Counted from the first letter of the stretch, positions 1-10,528 are shown. The stretch is 64,000 nucleotides of DNA from Marinobacter salinisoli (GCF_017301335.1 NZ_CP071247.1:2294001-2358000), one strand, 5' to 3'. Numbers and translations: made by a program. The notes: generated by a model from the sequence alone, not told the origin.

Positions 1-1
1 G

Positions 2-136
2 ACCGCCCGGTGGGCGCACCTGCCATACGATCTTCTCGAGACCGTTTCCAACCGGATTATCAATGAAATAACGGGCGTTTCCCGCGTCACCTACGACATA
101 TCCTCCAAGCCGCCTGCCACGATCGAGTGGGAGTAA
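2..136 (+). CDS. guaA: GMP synthase, C-terminal end (partial)
   Basis: This is the last 44 codons of a gene that begins before the window. The frame ends in the residues PPATIEWE followed by TAA, the typical C-terminus of glutamine-hydrolysing GMP synthase, which aminates XMP to GMP in purine synthesis. The segment belongs to the C-terminal dimerisation domain. The gene lies 10 bases before tadA, an order common in related gammaproteobacteria. The family call rests on this short tail only, but the tail is very characteristic. Confidence 0.85.
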   Translation, partial: TARWAHLPYDLLETVSNRIINEITGVSRVTYDISSKPPATIEWE

Positions 137-146
137 TCAGGCGCCG

Positions 147-662
147 ATGACCTCGTCATCCATCTCATCTGGTGCTGATCAGCGTTGGATGGAGCGCGCC
201 CTCGAACTGGCTGCCCAGGCGGCCAGCTTCGGGGAAGTTCCTGTTGGTGCCGTGGTGGTGCTTGATGGGCGCGAGATCGGTGCTGGCTTCAACGCACCGA
301 TCTCCGGGTGCGATCCCACTGCCCACGCTGAAATTCGCGCTCTTCGGGATGCGGCGGCAAGAGTCGGGAATTATCGGCTTTCTGGTGCCACACTGTATGT
401 AACACTGGAGCCTTGCACCATGTGTGTTGGCGCAGTGGTTCACAGTCGTGTAAGCCGGCTGGTGTACGGTGCTATAGAACCCAAGGCGGGTGCGGTAGAA
501 TCGACCCGTCGTACACTGGAAGAGCCGCATCTCAACTGGAAGGTGTCGACTGCAGGCGGTGTGCTGCAGCAGCGGTGTAGCCAGATGCTGAGCGATTTTT
601 TTAGTGCACGGCGCAAGGAAATCCGGCAGAGGCGCAAAAGAACCTCAGGGAAGGAGTGGTAA
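147..662 (+). CDS. tadA: tRNA-specific adenosine deaminase TadA
   Basis: The 171-residue protein is a zinc-dependent deaminase that converts the wobble adenosine of tRNA-Arg(ACG) to inosine in the cytosol. The zinc and catalytic signature is complete: His60-Ala-Glu62 supplies one ligand and the proton-shuttling glutamate, and Cys90-x-x-Cys93 (PCTMC) supplies the other two ligands. Its length matches the family. The first dozen residues are polar and not conserved-looking, so the exact start is less certain. A GGGAG sequence overlaps the guaA stop about a dozen bases upstream. The gene ends just before galE. Confidence 0.95.
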   Translation: MTSSSISSGADQRWMERALELAAQAASFGEVPVGAVVVLDGREIGAGFNAPISGCDPTAHAEIRALRDAAARVGNYRLSGATLYVTLEPCTMCVGAVVHSRVSRLVYGAIEPKAGAVESTRRTLEEPHLNWKVSTAGGVLQQRCSQMLSDFFSARRKEIRQRRKRTSGKEW

Positions 663-667
663 AGCTC

Positions 668-1660
668 ATGAAAGTTCTCGTTACCGGCGGTGCCGGATAT
701 ATCGGAAGCCATGTAGTCAGGCAGCTGGCGCAGGCGGGTCACGACATTGTCGTGTATGACAATTTATCTACCGGATACCGGTGGGCCGTAACCGCGGGCG
801 AGCTGGTTGTTGGCGATCTCGCGGATGATGCGGCCCTGAACGATTTGTTCGCAGCCCATAAGTTCGAGGCAGTTCTTCACTTCGCGGCCAACATCGTGGT
901 GCCCGAGTCCGTCGCAAACCCGCTGAAGTACTACAGCAACAATACTCGTAATACACTGAATCTGCTGAAAGCGGTGGAGGCTCATGGGGTTCCCTACATG
1001 GTCTTTTCCTCGACTGCTGCCGTTTACGGTATGCCGGAGCAGACTGTGCTGACCGAAGACTTGCCCCTGGCGCCGATTAACCCCTACGGTGCGTCCAAGA
1101 TGATGAGCGAGCGGATGATTATGGATCTGTCCGCCGCATCCAGTCTGAACTACGTCATCCTGCGCTACTTCAATGTGGCGGGCGCCAATCCGGATGGCTT
1201 GCTCGGACAGGCCACGCCGGAAGCAACCCATCTGATCAAGGTGGCCTGCGAATGCGTCACCGGTCAGCGTGAGGGTATGAATATTTTCGGTACCGATTAC
1301 GATACCCGGGACGGCACCTGCATTCGCGATTACATTCATGTCGAAGACCTGGCCAAGGCACACGTCATGGCGCTGGATTACATGGCCAAAGGTGGTGAAT
1401 CCCAGGTTCTGAACTGCGGATATGGCCGTGGTTTTACCGTGCGCGAAGTCATTGACGTGGTGAAGCAGAAATCCGGCATCAATTTTCCGGTGACCGAGAC
1501 TGAGCGGCGGGCAGGCGACCCGGCGGCGCTGATGGCAGACAACGCCCGAATCAGGGAAGTGCTCGGTTGGTCATCGGATTACGATGATCTCGATACCATC
1601 GTCAGCACCGCGCTGGCGTGGGAAGCCATCTGGCAGAAGAAGAAATCCTCGAATCACTGA
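668..1660 (+). CDS. galE: UDP-glucose 4-epimerase
   Basis: This 330-residue short-chain dehydrogenase-type epimerase interconverts UDP-glucose and UDP-galactose with bound NAD. The Rossmann motif GGAGYIG lies at residues 7-13, and the catalytic pair is Tyr140 and Lys144 (PYGASK), with a Ser/Thr-rich strand near 114-116. The ATG at 668 was chosen because MKVLVTGGAG is the usual N-terminus. A GTG at 656 in the same frame sits one base after the GGAG and would be too close to it. The gene is followed by ugd, so both probably supply nucleotide sugars for the surface polysaccharide genes in the last third of the window. Confidence 0.95.
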   Translation: MKVLVTGGAGYIGSHVVRQLAQAGHDIVVYDNLSTGYRWAVTAGELVVGDLADDAALNDLFAAHKFEAVLHFAANIVVPESVANPLKYYSNNTRNTLNLLKAVEAHGVPYMVFSSTAAVYGMPEQTVLTEDLPLAPINPYGASKMMSERMIMDLSAASSLNYVILRYFNVAGANPDGLLGQATPEATHLIKVACECVTGQREGMNIFGTDYDTRDGTCIRDYIHVEDLAKAHVMALDYMAKGGESQVLNCGYGRGFTVREVIDVVKQKSGINFPVTETERRAGDPAALMADNARIREVLGWSSDYDDLDTIVSTALAWEAIWQKKKSSNH

Positions 1661-1710
1661 TCCATCGAATGGGTCTGGCTCCTATCAGGGAAGGTTGTAA
1701 GGTTTAACGC

Positions 1711-3054
1711 ATGAAAATTACGATTTTTGGTACGGGATATGTTGGTCTTGTCACCGGTGCTTGTCTTGCCGATGTTGGCCATGAAGTCCTTTGCATGGAT
1801 GTGGATGAGGGCAAAATCGAACGGTTGAAGAACGGTCAGATTCCCATCTACGAGCCCGGGCTTGCGGGTATCGTCAGCCATACGGTCGAGGCCGGCCGTC
1901 TGTCATTCACCACCAATGTCGAAGAGGCCGTTGCCCACGGTGTTCTGCAGTTTATTGCCGTTGGCACCCCGCCAGACGAGGACGGCTCAGCTGATTTGCA
2001 GTACGTCACGGCCGTGGCCCGTTCCATCGGTCAGTTCATGGACGGCTACAAGGTTGTTATTGATAAATCCACGGTGCCGGTGGGCACGGCGGACAAGGTC
2101 CGGGCGGCGGTTCAGGCCGAGCTCGACCGACGCGGGCTCGATCACGATTTCGATGTGGTGTCCAATCCTGAGTTCCTCAAAGAAGGTGCCGCCATTCAGG
2201 ACTTTATGAAGCCCGATCGCATTGTGGTAGGAACGGACAGCGAAAAGGCAGCGGAATTGCTGCAAGAGGTTTATTACCCTTTCAATCGGTCGCGGGATCG
2301 GATGGTCTTCATGGATATCCGGTCGGCTGAGCTGACGAAATACGCGGCCAACGCCATGTTGGCGACGAAGATCAGCTTCATGAATGAAATTGCCAACCTG
2401 GCGGAGCGCCTTGGTGCGGATGTCGAGGCTGTTCGGCAGGGGATTGGCTCTGACCCTCGTATTGGTTATCACTTCATCTACCCGGGCTGTGGCTACGGCG
2501 GCTCGTGTTTCCCCAAGGATGTTCAGGCGCTGGCCCGGACGGCGAGTGGTGTGGGTTACGACGCGAAACTGCTCAATGCGGTTGAGTCCGTGAATTATGC
2601 GCAGAAGCACGTGCTGTTCGATAAAGTCAGTCATTATTTTCAGGGCAATCTCGACGGCAAGGTTGTGGCTCTGTGGGGGTTGGCGTTCAAGCCAAATACC
2701 GATGACATGCGCGAGGCCTCGTCACGGACGCTGATGGAGGATCTCTGGAAGGCGGGCGCCAAAGTTCAGGCGTTTGATCCGGAGGCTATGGAGGAAACCC
2801 AGCGTATCTATGGTGACCGAGACGACCTGGTGCTTTGCGGAACCAAGGAACAGGCGCTCAAAGGCGCCGATGTCCTGGTGATTTGCACCGAGTGGAAGGA
2901 GTTCCGTTCGCCGGACTTTGAGCTTGTGGCCTCTGCGCTGCGCGAGCCGGTGGTGTTCGATGGGCGGAATCTCTATGAGCCGGAAATGCTGGACCGCTAC
3001 GACCTGATTTACTACGCGATCGGTCGTGGTACTAATCAGTTCAGTCAGGTGTAA
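1711..3054 (+). CDS. ugd: UDP-glucose 6-dehydrogenase
   Basis: The 447-residue enzyme oxidises UDP-glucose twice with NAD to UDP-glucuronate. The N-terminal Rossmann motif FGTGYVG is at residues 5-11. The catalytic cysteine is Cys266 in GGSCFPKD. The C-terminal UDP-binding domain contains the family segment [14 protein letters not shown]. The length is normal. It follows galE by 50 bases on the same strand. The product is the likely precursor for the uronic acid epimerase at about 23.4 kb and for acidic sugars in the exopolysaccharide. Confidence 0.96.
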   Translation: MKITIFGTGYVGLVTGACLADVGHEVLCMDVDEGKIERLKNGQIPIYEPGLAGIVSHTVEAGRLSFTTNVEEAVAHGVLQFIAVGTPPDEDGSADLQYVTAVARSIGQFMDGYKVVIDKSTVPVGTADKVRAAVQAELDRRGLDHDFDVVSNPEFLKEGAAIQDFMKPDRIVVGTDSEKAAELLQEVYYPFNRSRDRMVFMDIRSAELTKYAANAMLATKISFMNEIANLAERLGADVEAVRQGIGSDPRIGYHFIYPGCGYGGSCFPKDVQALARTASGVGYDAKLLNAVESVNYAQKHVLFDKVSHYFQGNLDGKVVALWGLAFKPNTDDMREASSRTLMEDLWKAGAKVQAFDPEAMEETQRIYGDRDDLVLCGTKEQALKGADVLVICTEWKEFRSPDFELVASALREPVVFDGRNLYEPEMLDRYDLIYYAIGRGTNQFSQV

Positions 3055-3059
3055 AGGCT

Positions 3060-3482
3060 ATGACCAGCGCCGGGTATGTTCTGCACAAAAGGTTATCGGC
3101 TGACACTATCGATCTGGGTCGCAGCCAGCTTTGTGACATTCGCCTGATGAATGATCGAACCTGGCCCTGGATCATCCTGGTGCCGGCTGTGGCTGGTATC
3201 CGTGAGATTTATGAGCTCTCGGAAACTCAGCAGAAAAGGCTGCTTTGGGAGTCTTCGGCGCTGAGTCGGGGCATGATGGATCTGTTTTCCGGCGATAAGA
3301 TGAATGTGGCGGCGCTTGGAAATATGGTGCCCCAGCTCCATCTTCACCACATTGTGCGTCACGAAGGCGACCCCGCCTGGCCGGGACCGGTCTGGGGCAA
3401 GCAGCCACCGGTGCCATACGACAGCTCAGAATTGGATCGCATGCAGCGGTCCCTGCAACCGGTTATCGGCGTACTGCGTTAG
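3060..3482 (+). CDS. HIT-domain protein with a Gln in place of the first motif His
   Basis: The 140-residue protein belongs to the histidine-triad superfamily of nucleotide hydrolases and transferases. The usual HxHxH motif appears as Gln92-Leu-His94-Leu-His96-His97, so the first histidine is replaced by glutamine, which occurs in a known proteobacterial subgroup. The nucleophile-position histidine is kept. It starts 5 bases after the ugd stop and is probably cotranscribed. It overlaps the convergent fabR gene by four bases. The substrate is unknown. The family call is firm and the function is not. Confidence 0.85.
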   Translation: MTSAGYVLHKRLSADTIDLGRSQLCDIRLMNDRTWPWIILVPAVAGIREIYELSETQQKRLLWESSALSRGMMDLFSGDKMNVAALGNMVPQLHLHHIVRHEGDPAWPGPVWGKQPPVPYDSSELDRMQRSLQPVIGVLR

Positions 3483-4111
3483 CCCGGGGTTTTCTGGTTA
3501 TTTTTTCTGGCCAGAGTCTGGGCGCCAACCAGGATCATTCGTAGCTCGACCTTAAGCTTTTCCTTCAGTTCTTCTTTTTCCTTCGGTGTGGCGTCGAGCG
3601 CCTCGGCACCCTGATTAAATACCAGAGTAACCATCGCTTCCGCCGCCATTCTGGCATTGGCCAGCGGTCGTTGCCGTTCCTCGGCAACGCGCCGGAGGTC
3701 GTCCGTTAGTTCGGTTACAAAGTGCTCAATTTCCGCCTTTACAGCAGTACGGAAGGGCTTGGATACCCCGGTGCGTTCCCGAAGCATCAGTCGGAACAGG
3801 TTGGCGTTATTGCCCAGGTATTCCATGAAAGTGTCTACCGAGGTCGAGATCGCGCTGCCATGGCTGGCAATGCGTTTGCGGGCCTGGCGCATCAGCTGCC
3901 GTAAGGCGACCCCTCCCTCATCCACGAGGGCAAGTCCCAGTTCATCCAGTTCGGCAAAGTGGCGATAAAACGACGTTGGCGCAATGCCAGCCTCCCGCGC
4001 AACCTCGCGCAGGCTCAGACTGCCAAATCCACGGTCTGCGCTGAGCTGCGCAAGCGCCGCGTCCATAAGTGACCGTCGGGTACGTAATTTTTGTTCGGCT
4101 CTGGACGACAA
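3479..4111 (-). CDS. fabR: TetR-family repressor of unsaturated fatty acid synthesis, FabR
   Basis: The 210-residue regulator matches FabR closely in its DNA-binding half (roughly residues 10-60), including [20 protein letters not shown]. FabR represses fabA and fabB in response to the balance of saturated and unsaturated acyl-CoA or acyl-ACP. The ligand-binding half is present and normal in length. The gene is transcribed toward the HIT gene, overlapping it by four bases, and away from aspS. The intergenic region with aspS is about 250 bases long. No canonical FabR operator was recognised there, so autoregulation is not shown. Confidence 0.88.
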   Translation of the reverse strand: MSSRAEQKLRTRRSLMDAALAQLSADRGFGSLSLREVAREAGIAPTSFYRHFAELDELGLALVDEGGVALRQLMRQARKRIASHGSAISTSVDTFMEYLGNNANLFRLMLRERTGVSKPFRTAVKAEIEHFVTELTDDLRRVAEERQRPLANARMAAEAMVTLVFNQGAEALDATPKEKEELKEKLKVELRMILVGAQTLARKNNQKTPG

Positions 4112-4222
4112 AATGGGACTCCGTTGACTGCATTAAGCGGGCATTTTAGCGATCTGTCGTTAGTGAGTCACCTGCGCAGGCTGATGGGTAGAATCACGCC
4201 TGATTTTCATTGTCATTGTGTT

Positions 4223-4358
4223 TATAATGGGCCGCTTTTCCAGTAGCTGGAGGCCGCGTTGCTCGTCATATTGCGGCCGAGTCGTTTTCGAAAAGCAGGC
4301 CACCGTCCTTTTTTGCCTGCTAGAAACCAAGTACATATCAGAAACAACGGGAACCGGT
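4223..4358 (+). promoter_or_regulatory. Putative aspS promoter and structured 5' leader
   Basis: A perfect TATAAT lies at 4223-4228, with only a weak -35 (CTGATT) 17 bases upstream. Transcription would start near 4235 and leave a leader of about 124 bases. Three inverted repeats follow in the leader: TCCAG/CTGGA at 4239-4251, GGCCGC/GCGGCC at 4252-4278 and AGCAGGC/GCCTGCT at 4294-4321. The third has a T-rich loop but no T-run after the stem, so it is not a standard terminator. Whether the leader regulates aspS is unknown. Confidence 0.45.
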
Positions 4359-6155
4359 ATGCGCAGTCATTATTGCGGTGGGATCAATGAATCCCACATC
4401 GATCAAGAAGTCACTCTATGCGGATGGGTACACCGCCGCCGTGACCATGGTGGCGTGATTTTCCTTGATCTGCGGGATCGGGATGGCATGTCCCAGGTGG
4501 TTGTGGATCCTGACACCCCAGAAAGTTTTGGGTTGGCGGAGAAGGTTCGCAGTGAGTTTGTTATCAAGGTGACTGGGCGGGTGCGTCGTCGACCTGCAGG
4601 CACCGAGAACAACAACATGCCGACCGGGCAGGTTGAACTTCTGTGCAAAGACCTGAGCATTCTGAACGCCGCTGCGACACCCCCGTTCCCGTTGGATGAG
4701 CATGTGGATGTGGGTGAGGATGTTCGTCTTCGCTACCGTTTCGTGGATCTGCGTCGTCCGGAGATGATAAATCGCCTGCGTTTCCGCTCACGGATTACCA
4801 GCTACATTCGTAACTACCTCGATGCCAACGGGTTCATGGATGTGGAAACACCCATACTGACCCGTGCCACACCGGAAGGTGCCCGGGATTATCTGGTGCC
4901 AAGCCGCACGCACCAGGGGTCGTTCTTCGCACTTCCGCAGTCTCCTCAGCTGTTCAAGCAGTTGCTGATGGTGTCCGGCGTCGATCGTTATTATCAAATT
5001 GCCAAGTGCTTCCGGGATGAAGACCTGCGCGCGGATCGTCAGCCGGAGTTCACCCAGGTTGATATTGAGGCGTCATTTGTGGACGAGGCCTCTTTGATGG
5101 CCCTGAACGAAGACATGATTCGTTCCCTGTTCAAAGACGTTCTGGAAGTTGATCTTCCTGCATTCCCGCGCATGCCGTATTCCGAGGCGATGCAGCGTTT
5201 TGGTAGCGATAAGCCGGACCTTCGTATCCCGCTGGAGCTGGTGGATGTTGCCGATCTGGTCGAGGGTGTGGACTTCAAGGTGTTCGCAGGCCCGGCAAAA
5301 GATCCGAAAGGCCGTGTTGCCGCGCTGCGTGTACCCAAGGGTGGCGAGCTGACGCGGAAGCAGATCGACGATTACACCAAGTTTGTGGGCATCTACGGTG
5401 CCAAGGGGCTGGCGTACATCAAGGTCAATGATCTGTCTGCCGGGGCAAATGGCCTGCAGTCACCGATCATCAAGTTCCTTGGTGATGACATCGCCATGGC
5501 AATGATGGAGCGTGTTGGTGCCGAAGATGGCGACATTGTGTTCTTTGGTGCTGACAAGACGACTGTGGTCAACGAAGCGCTCGGCGCGCTGCGGGTCAAG
5601 CTGGGTCACGATCTCGGCATGCTGACCAGTGAGTGGGCGCCGTTGTGGGTTGTCGACTTCCCGATGTTTGAAGAAACCCCGGACGGTGGTCTGACCGCAA
5701 TCCATCACCCGTTTACCGCGCCATCCTGCTCGCCTGAAGAGCTGGAGGCCAACCCGGCTGGTTCCCTGTCGCGTGCGTACGACATGGTTCTGAACGGTAC
5801 CGAGCTTGGTGGCGGTTCCATCCGTATCCACGACGAAACCATGCAGGAAACGGTATTCCGTATTCTCGGTATCGGTGAGACTGAAGCCCGGGCCAAGTTC
5901 GGCTTCCTGCTGGATGCACTCAAGTTCGGTTGCCCGCCACACGGTGGTTTGGCCTTTGGTCTGGATCGTCTGGTTATGTTGATGACCGGTTCGTCGTCCA
6001 TTCGGGATGTTATTGCGTTCCCGAAAACCCAGAGCGCAACGTGCCTGATGACCCAGGCACCTGGCGAGGTCGACGAGAAACAACTGCGTGAGCTCAACAT
6101 TCGGCTGCGCAAGTCTGCAAAGCCTGCTGAGGGCAACAAGGCCGACGACGAGTAA
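4359..6155 (+). CDS. aspS: Aspartyl-tRNA synthetase
   Basis: The 598-residue class II synthetase charges tRNA-Asp. The N-terminal OB-fold anticodon-binding domain occupies about residues 1-110. Class II motif 2 lies near residue 216 ([14 protein letters not shown]), a GAD insertion domain of the bacterial type follows, and motif 3 lies near 528 ([12 protein letters not shown]). The ATG at 4359 gives the standard N-terminus MRSHYCGGI. The frame stays open back to 4218, but that extension overlaps the promoter-like TATAAT and has no family counterpart. Discrimination between tRNA-Asp and tRNA-Asn cannot be judged here. Confidence 0.96.
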   Translation: MRSHYCGGINESHIDQEVTLCGWVHRRRDHGGVIFLDLRDRDGMSQVVVDPDTPESFGLAEKVRSEFVIKVTGRVRRRPAGTENNNMPTGQVELLCKDLSILNAAATPPFPLDEHVDVGEDVRLRYRFVDLRRPEMINRLRFRSRITSYIRNYLDANGFMDVETPILTRATPEGARDYLVPSRTHQGSFFALPQSPQLFKQLLMVSGVDRYYQIAKCFRDEDLRADRQPEFTQVDIEASFVDEASLMALNEDMIRSLFKDVLEVDLPAFPRMPYSEAMQRFGSDKPDLRIPLELVDVADLVEGVDFKVFAGPAKDPKGRVAALRVPKGGELTRKQIDDYTKFVGIYGAKGLAYIKVNDLSAGANGLQSPIIKFLGDDIAMAMMERVGAEDGDIVFFGADKTTVVNEALGALRVKLGHDLGMLTSEWAPLWVVDFPMFEETPDGGLTAIHHPFTAPSCSPEELEANPAGSLSRAYDMVLNGTELGGGSIRIHDETMQETVFRILGIGETEARAKFGFLLDALKFGCPPHGGLAFGLDRLVMLMTGSSSIRDVIAFPKTQSATCLMTQAPGEVDEKQLRELNIRLRKSAKPAEGNKADDE

Positions 6156-6223
6156 GCTGAGAGTGGCAGGAGAGCCGGGGTGCTTGGCAGCGCGCCGGCT
6201 TTTCCAGAAGATGGAGGCGTTTC

Positions 6224-6967
6224 ATGGCGGGTCACAGCAAGTGGGCCAACATCAAACACCGCAAGGCGGCTCAGGATGCCAAGCGGGGCAAAATCTTCAC
6301 CAAAATTATCCGGGAGATCACCGTTGCCGCCCGGCACGGTGGCGGTAATCCCGAGGATAATCCTCGTTTGCGGGCGGTGATCGATAAAGCACTGAACGCA
6401 AATATGAAGAAGGACACCATCGAGCGCGCTATCGAACGAGGCGCTGGCGGTGGTGACGACAGCAACTACGAAGAGCTTACTTATGAGGGCTACGGTCCCG
6501 GCGGAGTTGCCATTTTCGTCGAGGCGATGACCGATAACCGGAATCGAACCGTGGCTGAAGTACGCCATGCCTTTAATAAGATGGGCGGAAACCTCGGTAC
6601 CGATGGTTCGGTTGCCTATTTGTTCACGAAGCAGGGTGTGATCAGCTACGGCCCGGATGTGGCCGAAGATAAGCTGATGGAAGCGGCGGTTAATGCCGGG
6701 GCGGATGATTTGGCAGAGCAGGAGGACGGCTCTTTCGAGATCGTCACCACGCCAGATCAGTACCTTGATGTGAAAGAATCGCTGGTTGAGGCTGGCCTGA
6801 AACCGGATAACGCCGAGGTCACCTGGGTGTCGTCTACGCAGGTACCGCTGGACCGGGATGGCGCCGAAACCATTCTCAGACTTGTCGATATGCTGGAAGA
6901 TCTGGACGACGTCCAGAGCGTTTATCATAACGCTGAGATATCCACCGACATCATGGAATCACTCTAA
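6224..6967 (+). CDS. yebC: YebC/TACO1-family protein
   Basis: The 247-residue protein is a full-length member of the YebC/PmpR family and begins with the signature [14 protein letters not shown]. Members act as DNA-binding regulators in some bacteria, and others help ribosomes through difficult proline stretches. The sequence does not say which applies. It stands directly before ruvC, the common gammaproteobacterial order aspS-yebC-ruvCAB. A GC-rich inverted repeat (AGCCGG/CCGGCT, 6173-6200) precedes it and is followed by four Ts, which could act as a weak terminator after aspS. Confidence 0.93.
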   Translation: MAGHSKWANIKHRKAAQDAKRGKIFTKIIREITVAARHGGGNPEDNPRLRAVIDKALNANMKKDTIERAIERGAGGGDDSNYEELTYEGYGPGGVAIFVEAMTDNRNRTVAEVRHAFNKMGGNLGTDGSVAYLFTKQGVISYGPDVAEDKLMEAAVNAGADDLAEQEDGSFEIVTTPDQYLDVKESLVEAGLKPDNAEVTWVSSTQVPLDRDGAETILRLVDMLEDLDDVQSVYHNAEISTDIMESL

Positions 6968-6985
6968 CTTGGCCGGGGTACCAGC

Positions 6986-7513
6986 TTGGCGATAATTTTG
7001 GGCGTGGATCCCGGTTCCCGCATAACTGGCTACGGCATTATCCGCTCGGAAGGTCGGCGCATCGAATACATCGACAGCGGGTGCATCCGGGTTGGTGAAA
7101 AGGTTATGTCGGAACGCCTGCAGGCCATTTTCCATGGTCTCGCAACCCTGATTGGCGAGTACCGGCCGGACCAGTTTGCCATTGAGCAGGTGTTCATGGC
7201 GCGCAATCCCGACTCAGCTCTCAAGCTTGGGCAGGCCAGGGGCGCCGCTATTGTCAGCGCAGCCAACAGCGGACTTCCGGTGCATGAGTACTCGGCCCGT
7301 CAGGTAAAGCAGGCGGTTGTAGGGAAGGGCGGCGCAGACAAGGCCCAGGTTCAGCATATGGTTCAGGCCCTTTTGGGGCTATCCCGAAAGCCCCAGGCGG
7401 ATGCAGCGGATGCATTGGCGATTGCGCTCTGTCATGCTCACATGAACGCTGGCATCCTGAAGGTGGCTGGCGGCGAAGGTCGCGCCCGGGGTGGGCGAGT
7501 AAGACAACAATAA
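6986..7513 (+). CDS. ruvC: Holliday junction resolvase RuvC
   Basis: The 175-residue endonuclease resolves Holliday junctions in complex with RuvAB. The four acidic active-site residues are present: Asp8 (GVDPGS), Glu67 (AIEQVF), Asp139 and Asp142 ([11 protein letters not shown]). The start is a TTG, since no ATG or GTG lies near the conserved N-terminus, and the ribosome-binding site is weak. It is the first gene of the ruvCAB group. Confidence 0.96.
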   Translation: MAIILGVDPGSRITGYGIIRSEGRRIEYIDSGCIRVGEKVMSERLQAIFHGLATLIGEYRPDQFAIEQVFMARNPDSALKLGQARGAAIVSAANSGLPVHEYSARQVKQAVVGKGGADKAQVQHMVQALLGLSRKPQADAADALAIALCHAHMNAGILKVAGGEGRARGGRVRQQ

Positions 7514-7543
7514 ACCGCTCCGCAGAGCGACAGGAGATTCCCG

Positions 7544-8176
7544 TTGATTGGTCGTATTCGAGGAATGCTGGTGGAAAAGACGCCAGGCCAGGCGTTGGTT
7601 GAATGTTCCGGCTTGGGTTACGAAATCGACATACCCTATACCACCTTCTTTCACCTTCCGGAATCTGGGCAGGAAGTGACGCTGCACACCCACTTCGCTG
7701 TCAGGGAGGATGCCCAGAGTCTGTTCGGCTTTGCTTCCCGGCTCGATCGCGATCTTTTTCGCCTGCTGATCAAGGTTAATGGGGTCGGACCTAAACTGGC
7801 CGTCGGCATCCTGTCTGGTCTGGATGCCCATCAATTCATCCGCTGTGTGGAAGCACGGGATGTGAATGCGCTGGTGAAGTTGCCGGGCGTGGGCAAGAAA
7901 ACCGCCGAGCGCCTCTTGATTGATATGGCGGATCGGATCAGTCAGCTAGAGGGGCAGTTCGTGCCTATGGCTGCCGGAGGTGCTGTTCCCGAGGGATCGC
8001 CAACGAGCCATCAGGAGCCAGTGGCTGACGCGCAGGACGAGGCAGAGTCCGCTCTGATCGCGCTCGGGTACAAGCCGCAGGAAGCTGCCAGGGCTATCAG
8101 CCGTATTGCTGAGGAGGGGATGTCGAGCGAAGACCTGATACGGCTGGCCCTTCGGAGCATGATTCCAACCAAGTAG
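7544..8176 (+). CDS. ruvA: Holliday junction DNA helicase subunit RuvA
   Basis: The 210-residue protein binds the four-way junction and loads RuvB. It has the N-terminal OB fold (MIGRIRGML start), two helix-hairpin-helix motifs near residues 75-90 (VNGVGPKLAVGIL) and 107-122 (LPGVGKKTAERLL), and the C-terminal RuvB-binding domain (about 160-210) after a flexible linker. The start is a TTG with a good CAGGAG sequence seven bases upstream. It follows ruvC by 30 bases. Confidence 0.96.
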   Translation: MIGRIRGMLVEKTPGQALVECSGLGYEIDIPYTTFFHLPESGQEVTLHTHFAVREDAQSLFGFASRLDRDLFRLLIKVNGVGPKLAVGILSGLDAHQFIRCVEARDVNALVKLPGVGKKTAERLLIDMADRISQLEGQFVPMAAGGAVPEGSPTSHQEPVADAQDEAESALIALGYKPQEAARAISRIAEEGMSSEDLIRLALRSMIPTK

Positions 8177-8327
8177 CAGTTCCTTGCTATGTCGCCTTTG
8201 TGGTGCCAAACCTGTATAGAGCGTAACGTGACACTGAGTGGCCGGTTTGTACAATTGGCGCAATAGGTTATCGTTCAGGTAAGCACGAAGGCGGCGATTA
8301 CTTGTTTTTTTCCAATCGGACAATGCC

Positions 8328-9359
8328 ATGATCGAATCCGACCGACTGATTTCAGCCCAGGCCGGTGATTACGAAGAGGTACAGGATCGGGCGATACGTC
8401 CTACTCTCCTGAACGAATACGTCGGGCAGCCTACGGTGCGTGAGCAGATGGAGATCTTCATCTCCGCCGCCCGTGGGCGTCAGGAAGCCCTCGATCACGT
8501 GCTGATCTTCGGCCCGCCAGGGTTGGGCAAAACCACGCTGGCGAACATCATTGCCAACGAGATGGGCGTGTCAATCAAGACAACGTCCGGCCCGGTACTG
8601 GAAAAGGCGGGCGACCTCGCCGCCATGCTGACCAACCTCGAAGAAGGCGATGTGCTTTTCATCGATGAAATCCACCGGCTCAGTGCGGCTGTGGAAGAGG
8701 TGCTGTATCCGGCGATGGAGGACTACCAGCTGGATATCATGATTGGTGAAGGGCCGGCCGCTCGTTCGATCAAGCTCGATTTGCCGCCCTTCACGCTGGT
8801 GGGCGCAACAACCCGCGCGGGTTTGCTGACATCACCCTTACGGGACAGGTTTGGCATTGTTCAGCGGCTTGAGTTTTACAATACGGCCGATCTGACCCAT
8901 ATCATCCAGCGGTCCGGACGGCTGTCTTCGGTTGATATTGATCAGGCCGGTGCGTTTGAGATTGCACGCCGCTCACGCGGCACGCCACGAATTGCCAATC
9001 GGCTGTTGCGCCGGGTCAGGGATTTTGCAGAGGTGCGCGCAGACGGCCACATCAGTGCTGAAGTGGCGGATCAGGCGCTCAACCTGTTAAAGGTGGATGG
9101 CGAAGGATTCGATCATATGGACCGGCGATTGCTGCTGGCAATGATTGAGAAATTCGACGGTGGGCCGGTGGGAGTTGATAGTCTGGCTGCCGCGATTAGT
9201 GAGGAGCGAGGCACGATCGAAGACGTGCTGGAGCCGTTTTTGATCCAGCAGGGCTTCATGGTTCGGACGCCCCGTGGGCGGATGGTGACCTCGAGTGCCT
9301 ACCAGCATTTCGGCGTGGTGGCACCCAAGCCGGGTGCGGAGGACGACCTTTTTGGTTGA
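8328..9359 (+). CDS. ruvB: Holliday junction branch migration ATPase RuvB
   Basis: The 343-residue AAA+ motor drives branch migration. Walker A is at residues 62-70 (GPPGLGKTT) and Walker B at about 110-117 (LFIDEIHRL). The sensor and arginine-finger region ([13 protein letters not shown]) is intact, and a winged-helix domain ends the protein. The gap after ruvA is 151 bases, longer than elsewhere in the group, so a separate promoter is possible though none is clear. Its last eight bases overlap the proposed start of ybgC. Confidence 0.97.
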   Translation: MIESDRLISAQAGDYEEVQDRAIRPTLLNEYVGQPTVREQMEIFISAARGRQEALDHVLIFGPPGLGKTTLANIIANEMGVSIKTTSGPVLEKAGDLAAMLTNLEEGDVLFIDEIHRLSAAVEEVLYPAMEDYQLDIMIGEGPAARSIKLDLPPFTLVGATTRAGLLTSPLRDRFGIVQRLEFYNTADLTHIIQRSGRLSSVDIDQAGAFEIARRSRGTPRIANRLLRRVRDFAEVRADGHISAEVADQALNLLKVDGEGFDHMDRRLLLAMIEKFDGGPVGVDSLAAAISEERGTIEDVLEPFLIQQGFMVRTPRGRMVTSSAYQHFGVVAPKPGAEDDLFG

Positions 9360-9789
9360 TCGGGGCCCGGCTAAATCGTTCGAATTGCCCCTGCGTGTTT
9401 ATATTGAGGACACGGATGCAGGGGGCATCGTTTTTCATGCCAAGTATCTGCACTACATGGAACGTGCCCGTACCGAATGGGTGCGCAGTTGTGGGGTGGG
9501 TCTGAGGGCCGGGCTGACGCAAAACATCAGTTATGTTGTCAGTCGTATGAACATCAGTTACGCCAGGCCGGCCAGACTGGATGATCAGTTGCTGGCGACC
9601 GCCGAGCCCGTTGGTTTTGGGCGGGCCTGGATGGATCTGCGCCAGGAAGTGTTGCGGGCAGAGGACCGGCAGCTGCTTTGCTCTGCGGATGTCCGTGTGG
9701 CCTGCGTAGCGCTGGACACCGGGCGTCCGCGGCGCTTTCCTGAAGATATGCAGAACGTACTGAACAATCACATTCAGATTGAACAATAA
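9352..9789 (+). CDS. ybgC: Tol-Pal-associated acyl-CoA thioesterase YbgC
   Basis: The 145-residue hotdog-fold thioesterase hydrolyses acyl-CoA and is linked to phospholipid metabolism near the Tol-Pal complex. The 4-hydroxybenzoyl-CoA thioesterase signature [15 protein letters not shown] is present, with the catalytic aspartate at about residue 22. The start is a TTG at 9352: a GGAGG at 9338-9342 lies nine bases before it, while the open frame extends upstream into ruvB without family similarity. The resulting eight-base overlap with ruvB suggests translational coupling. tolQ follows 14 bases later. Confidence 0.92.
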   Translation: MVDRGPAKSFELPLRVYIEDTDAGGIVFHAKYLHYMERARTEWVRSCGVGLRAGLTQNISYVVSRMNISYARPARLDDQLLATAEPVGFGRAWMDLRQEVLRAEDRQLLCSADVRVACVALDTGRPRRFPEDMQNVLNNHIQIEQ

Positions 9790-9803
9790 GCCAGGAGCAA
9801 AAG

Positions 9804-10493
9804 GTGGAATCGGAAGTTTCAGTTTGGTACCTCATCGCCAATGCCGGTGTGCTGGTGCAGCTCGTTATGCTGTTGCTCGCACTGGCATCCATCATTTCGT
9901 GGGCGCTGATATTTCAGCGCATCAAGGTATTCCGGCAGGCCAAGCAATCCCAATATGAGTTTGAAGAGCGCTTCTGGTCCGGCATGGATCTGGGGCAGCT
10001 CTACCGTGAGGTGAGCGCCGAACCGACTCCGTTTTCGGGTATGGAGTCCGTATTCCGTGCCGGTTTCAAAGAGTTTTCTCGCTTGCGCCAGCAAAGCCGG
10101 GACCCGGACGCCGTCATGGAAGGCGCTCAACGCGCTATGCGCGTGGCTTTTTCACGGGAGCAAGAGCGGCTGGAGACGCACCTGCCATTTCTGGCAACGG
10201 TGGGCTCCACCAGTCCATACGTCGGCCTGTTCGGCACCGTTTGGGGGATCATGAATTCGTTTCGTGGCCTGGCTCAGGTTCAACAGGCGACGCTGGCTAC
10301 CGTAGCTCCGGGCATCTCGGAGGCGTTGATCGCCACCGCCATGGGCCTGTTTGCCGCGATTCCCGCCGTTATTGCCTACAACCGGTTCTCGGCCATGTCC
10401 GATGCGTTGCTCAAGAATTATGAGACCTTCGCGGAAGAGTTTTCCAGCATCCTGCATCGGCGCGTACACAGCAGTGACGCGAGCGGCGTATAA
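9804..10493 (+). CDS. tolQ: Tol-Pal inner-membrane proton channel subunit TolQ
   Basis: The 229-residue ExbB/MotA-type protein forms, with TolR, the proton-driven motor that energises TolA during outer-membrane constriction. Three membrane segments are visible, near residues 15-37, 135-155 and 168-190, with a large cytoplasmic loop between the first two. The segment ATVGSTSPYVGLFGTVWGIM is the family hallmark. The start is a GTG preceded by CAGGAG. It is the first motor gene of the tol operon. Confidence 0.96.
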   Translation: MESEVSVWYLIANAGVLVQLVMLLLALASIISWALIFQRIKVFRQAKQSQYEFEERFWSGMDLGQLYREVSAEPTPFSGMESVFRAGFKEFSRLRQQSRDPDAVMEGAQRAMRVAFSREQERLETHLPFLATVGSTSPYVGLFGTVWGIMNSFRGLAQVQQATLATVAPGISEALIATAMGLFAAIPAVIAYNRFSAMSDALLKNYETFAEEFSSILHRRVHSSDASGV

Positions 10494-10528
10494 GTGAGTT
10501 GTTCCGGATTATTTACTGAGGTGATGCG

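Noticed and set aside
5705..6928. A 407-codon minus-strand frame across aspS and yebC
   Set aside because: It lies opposite two certain genes, crosses their junction and shows no domain.
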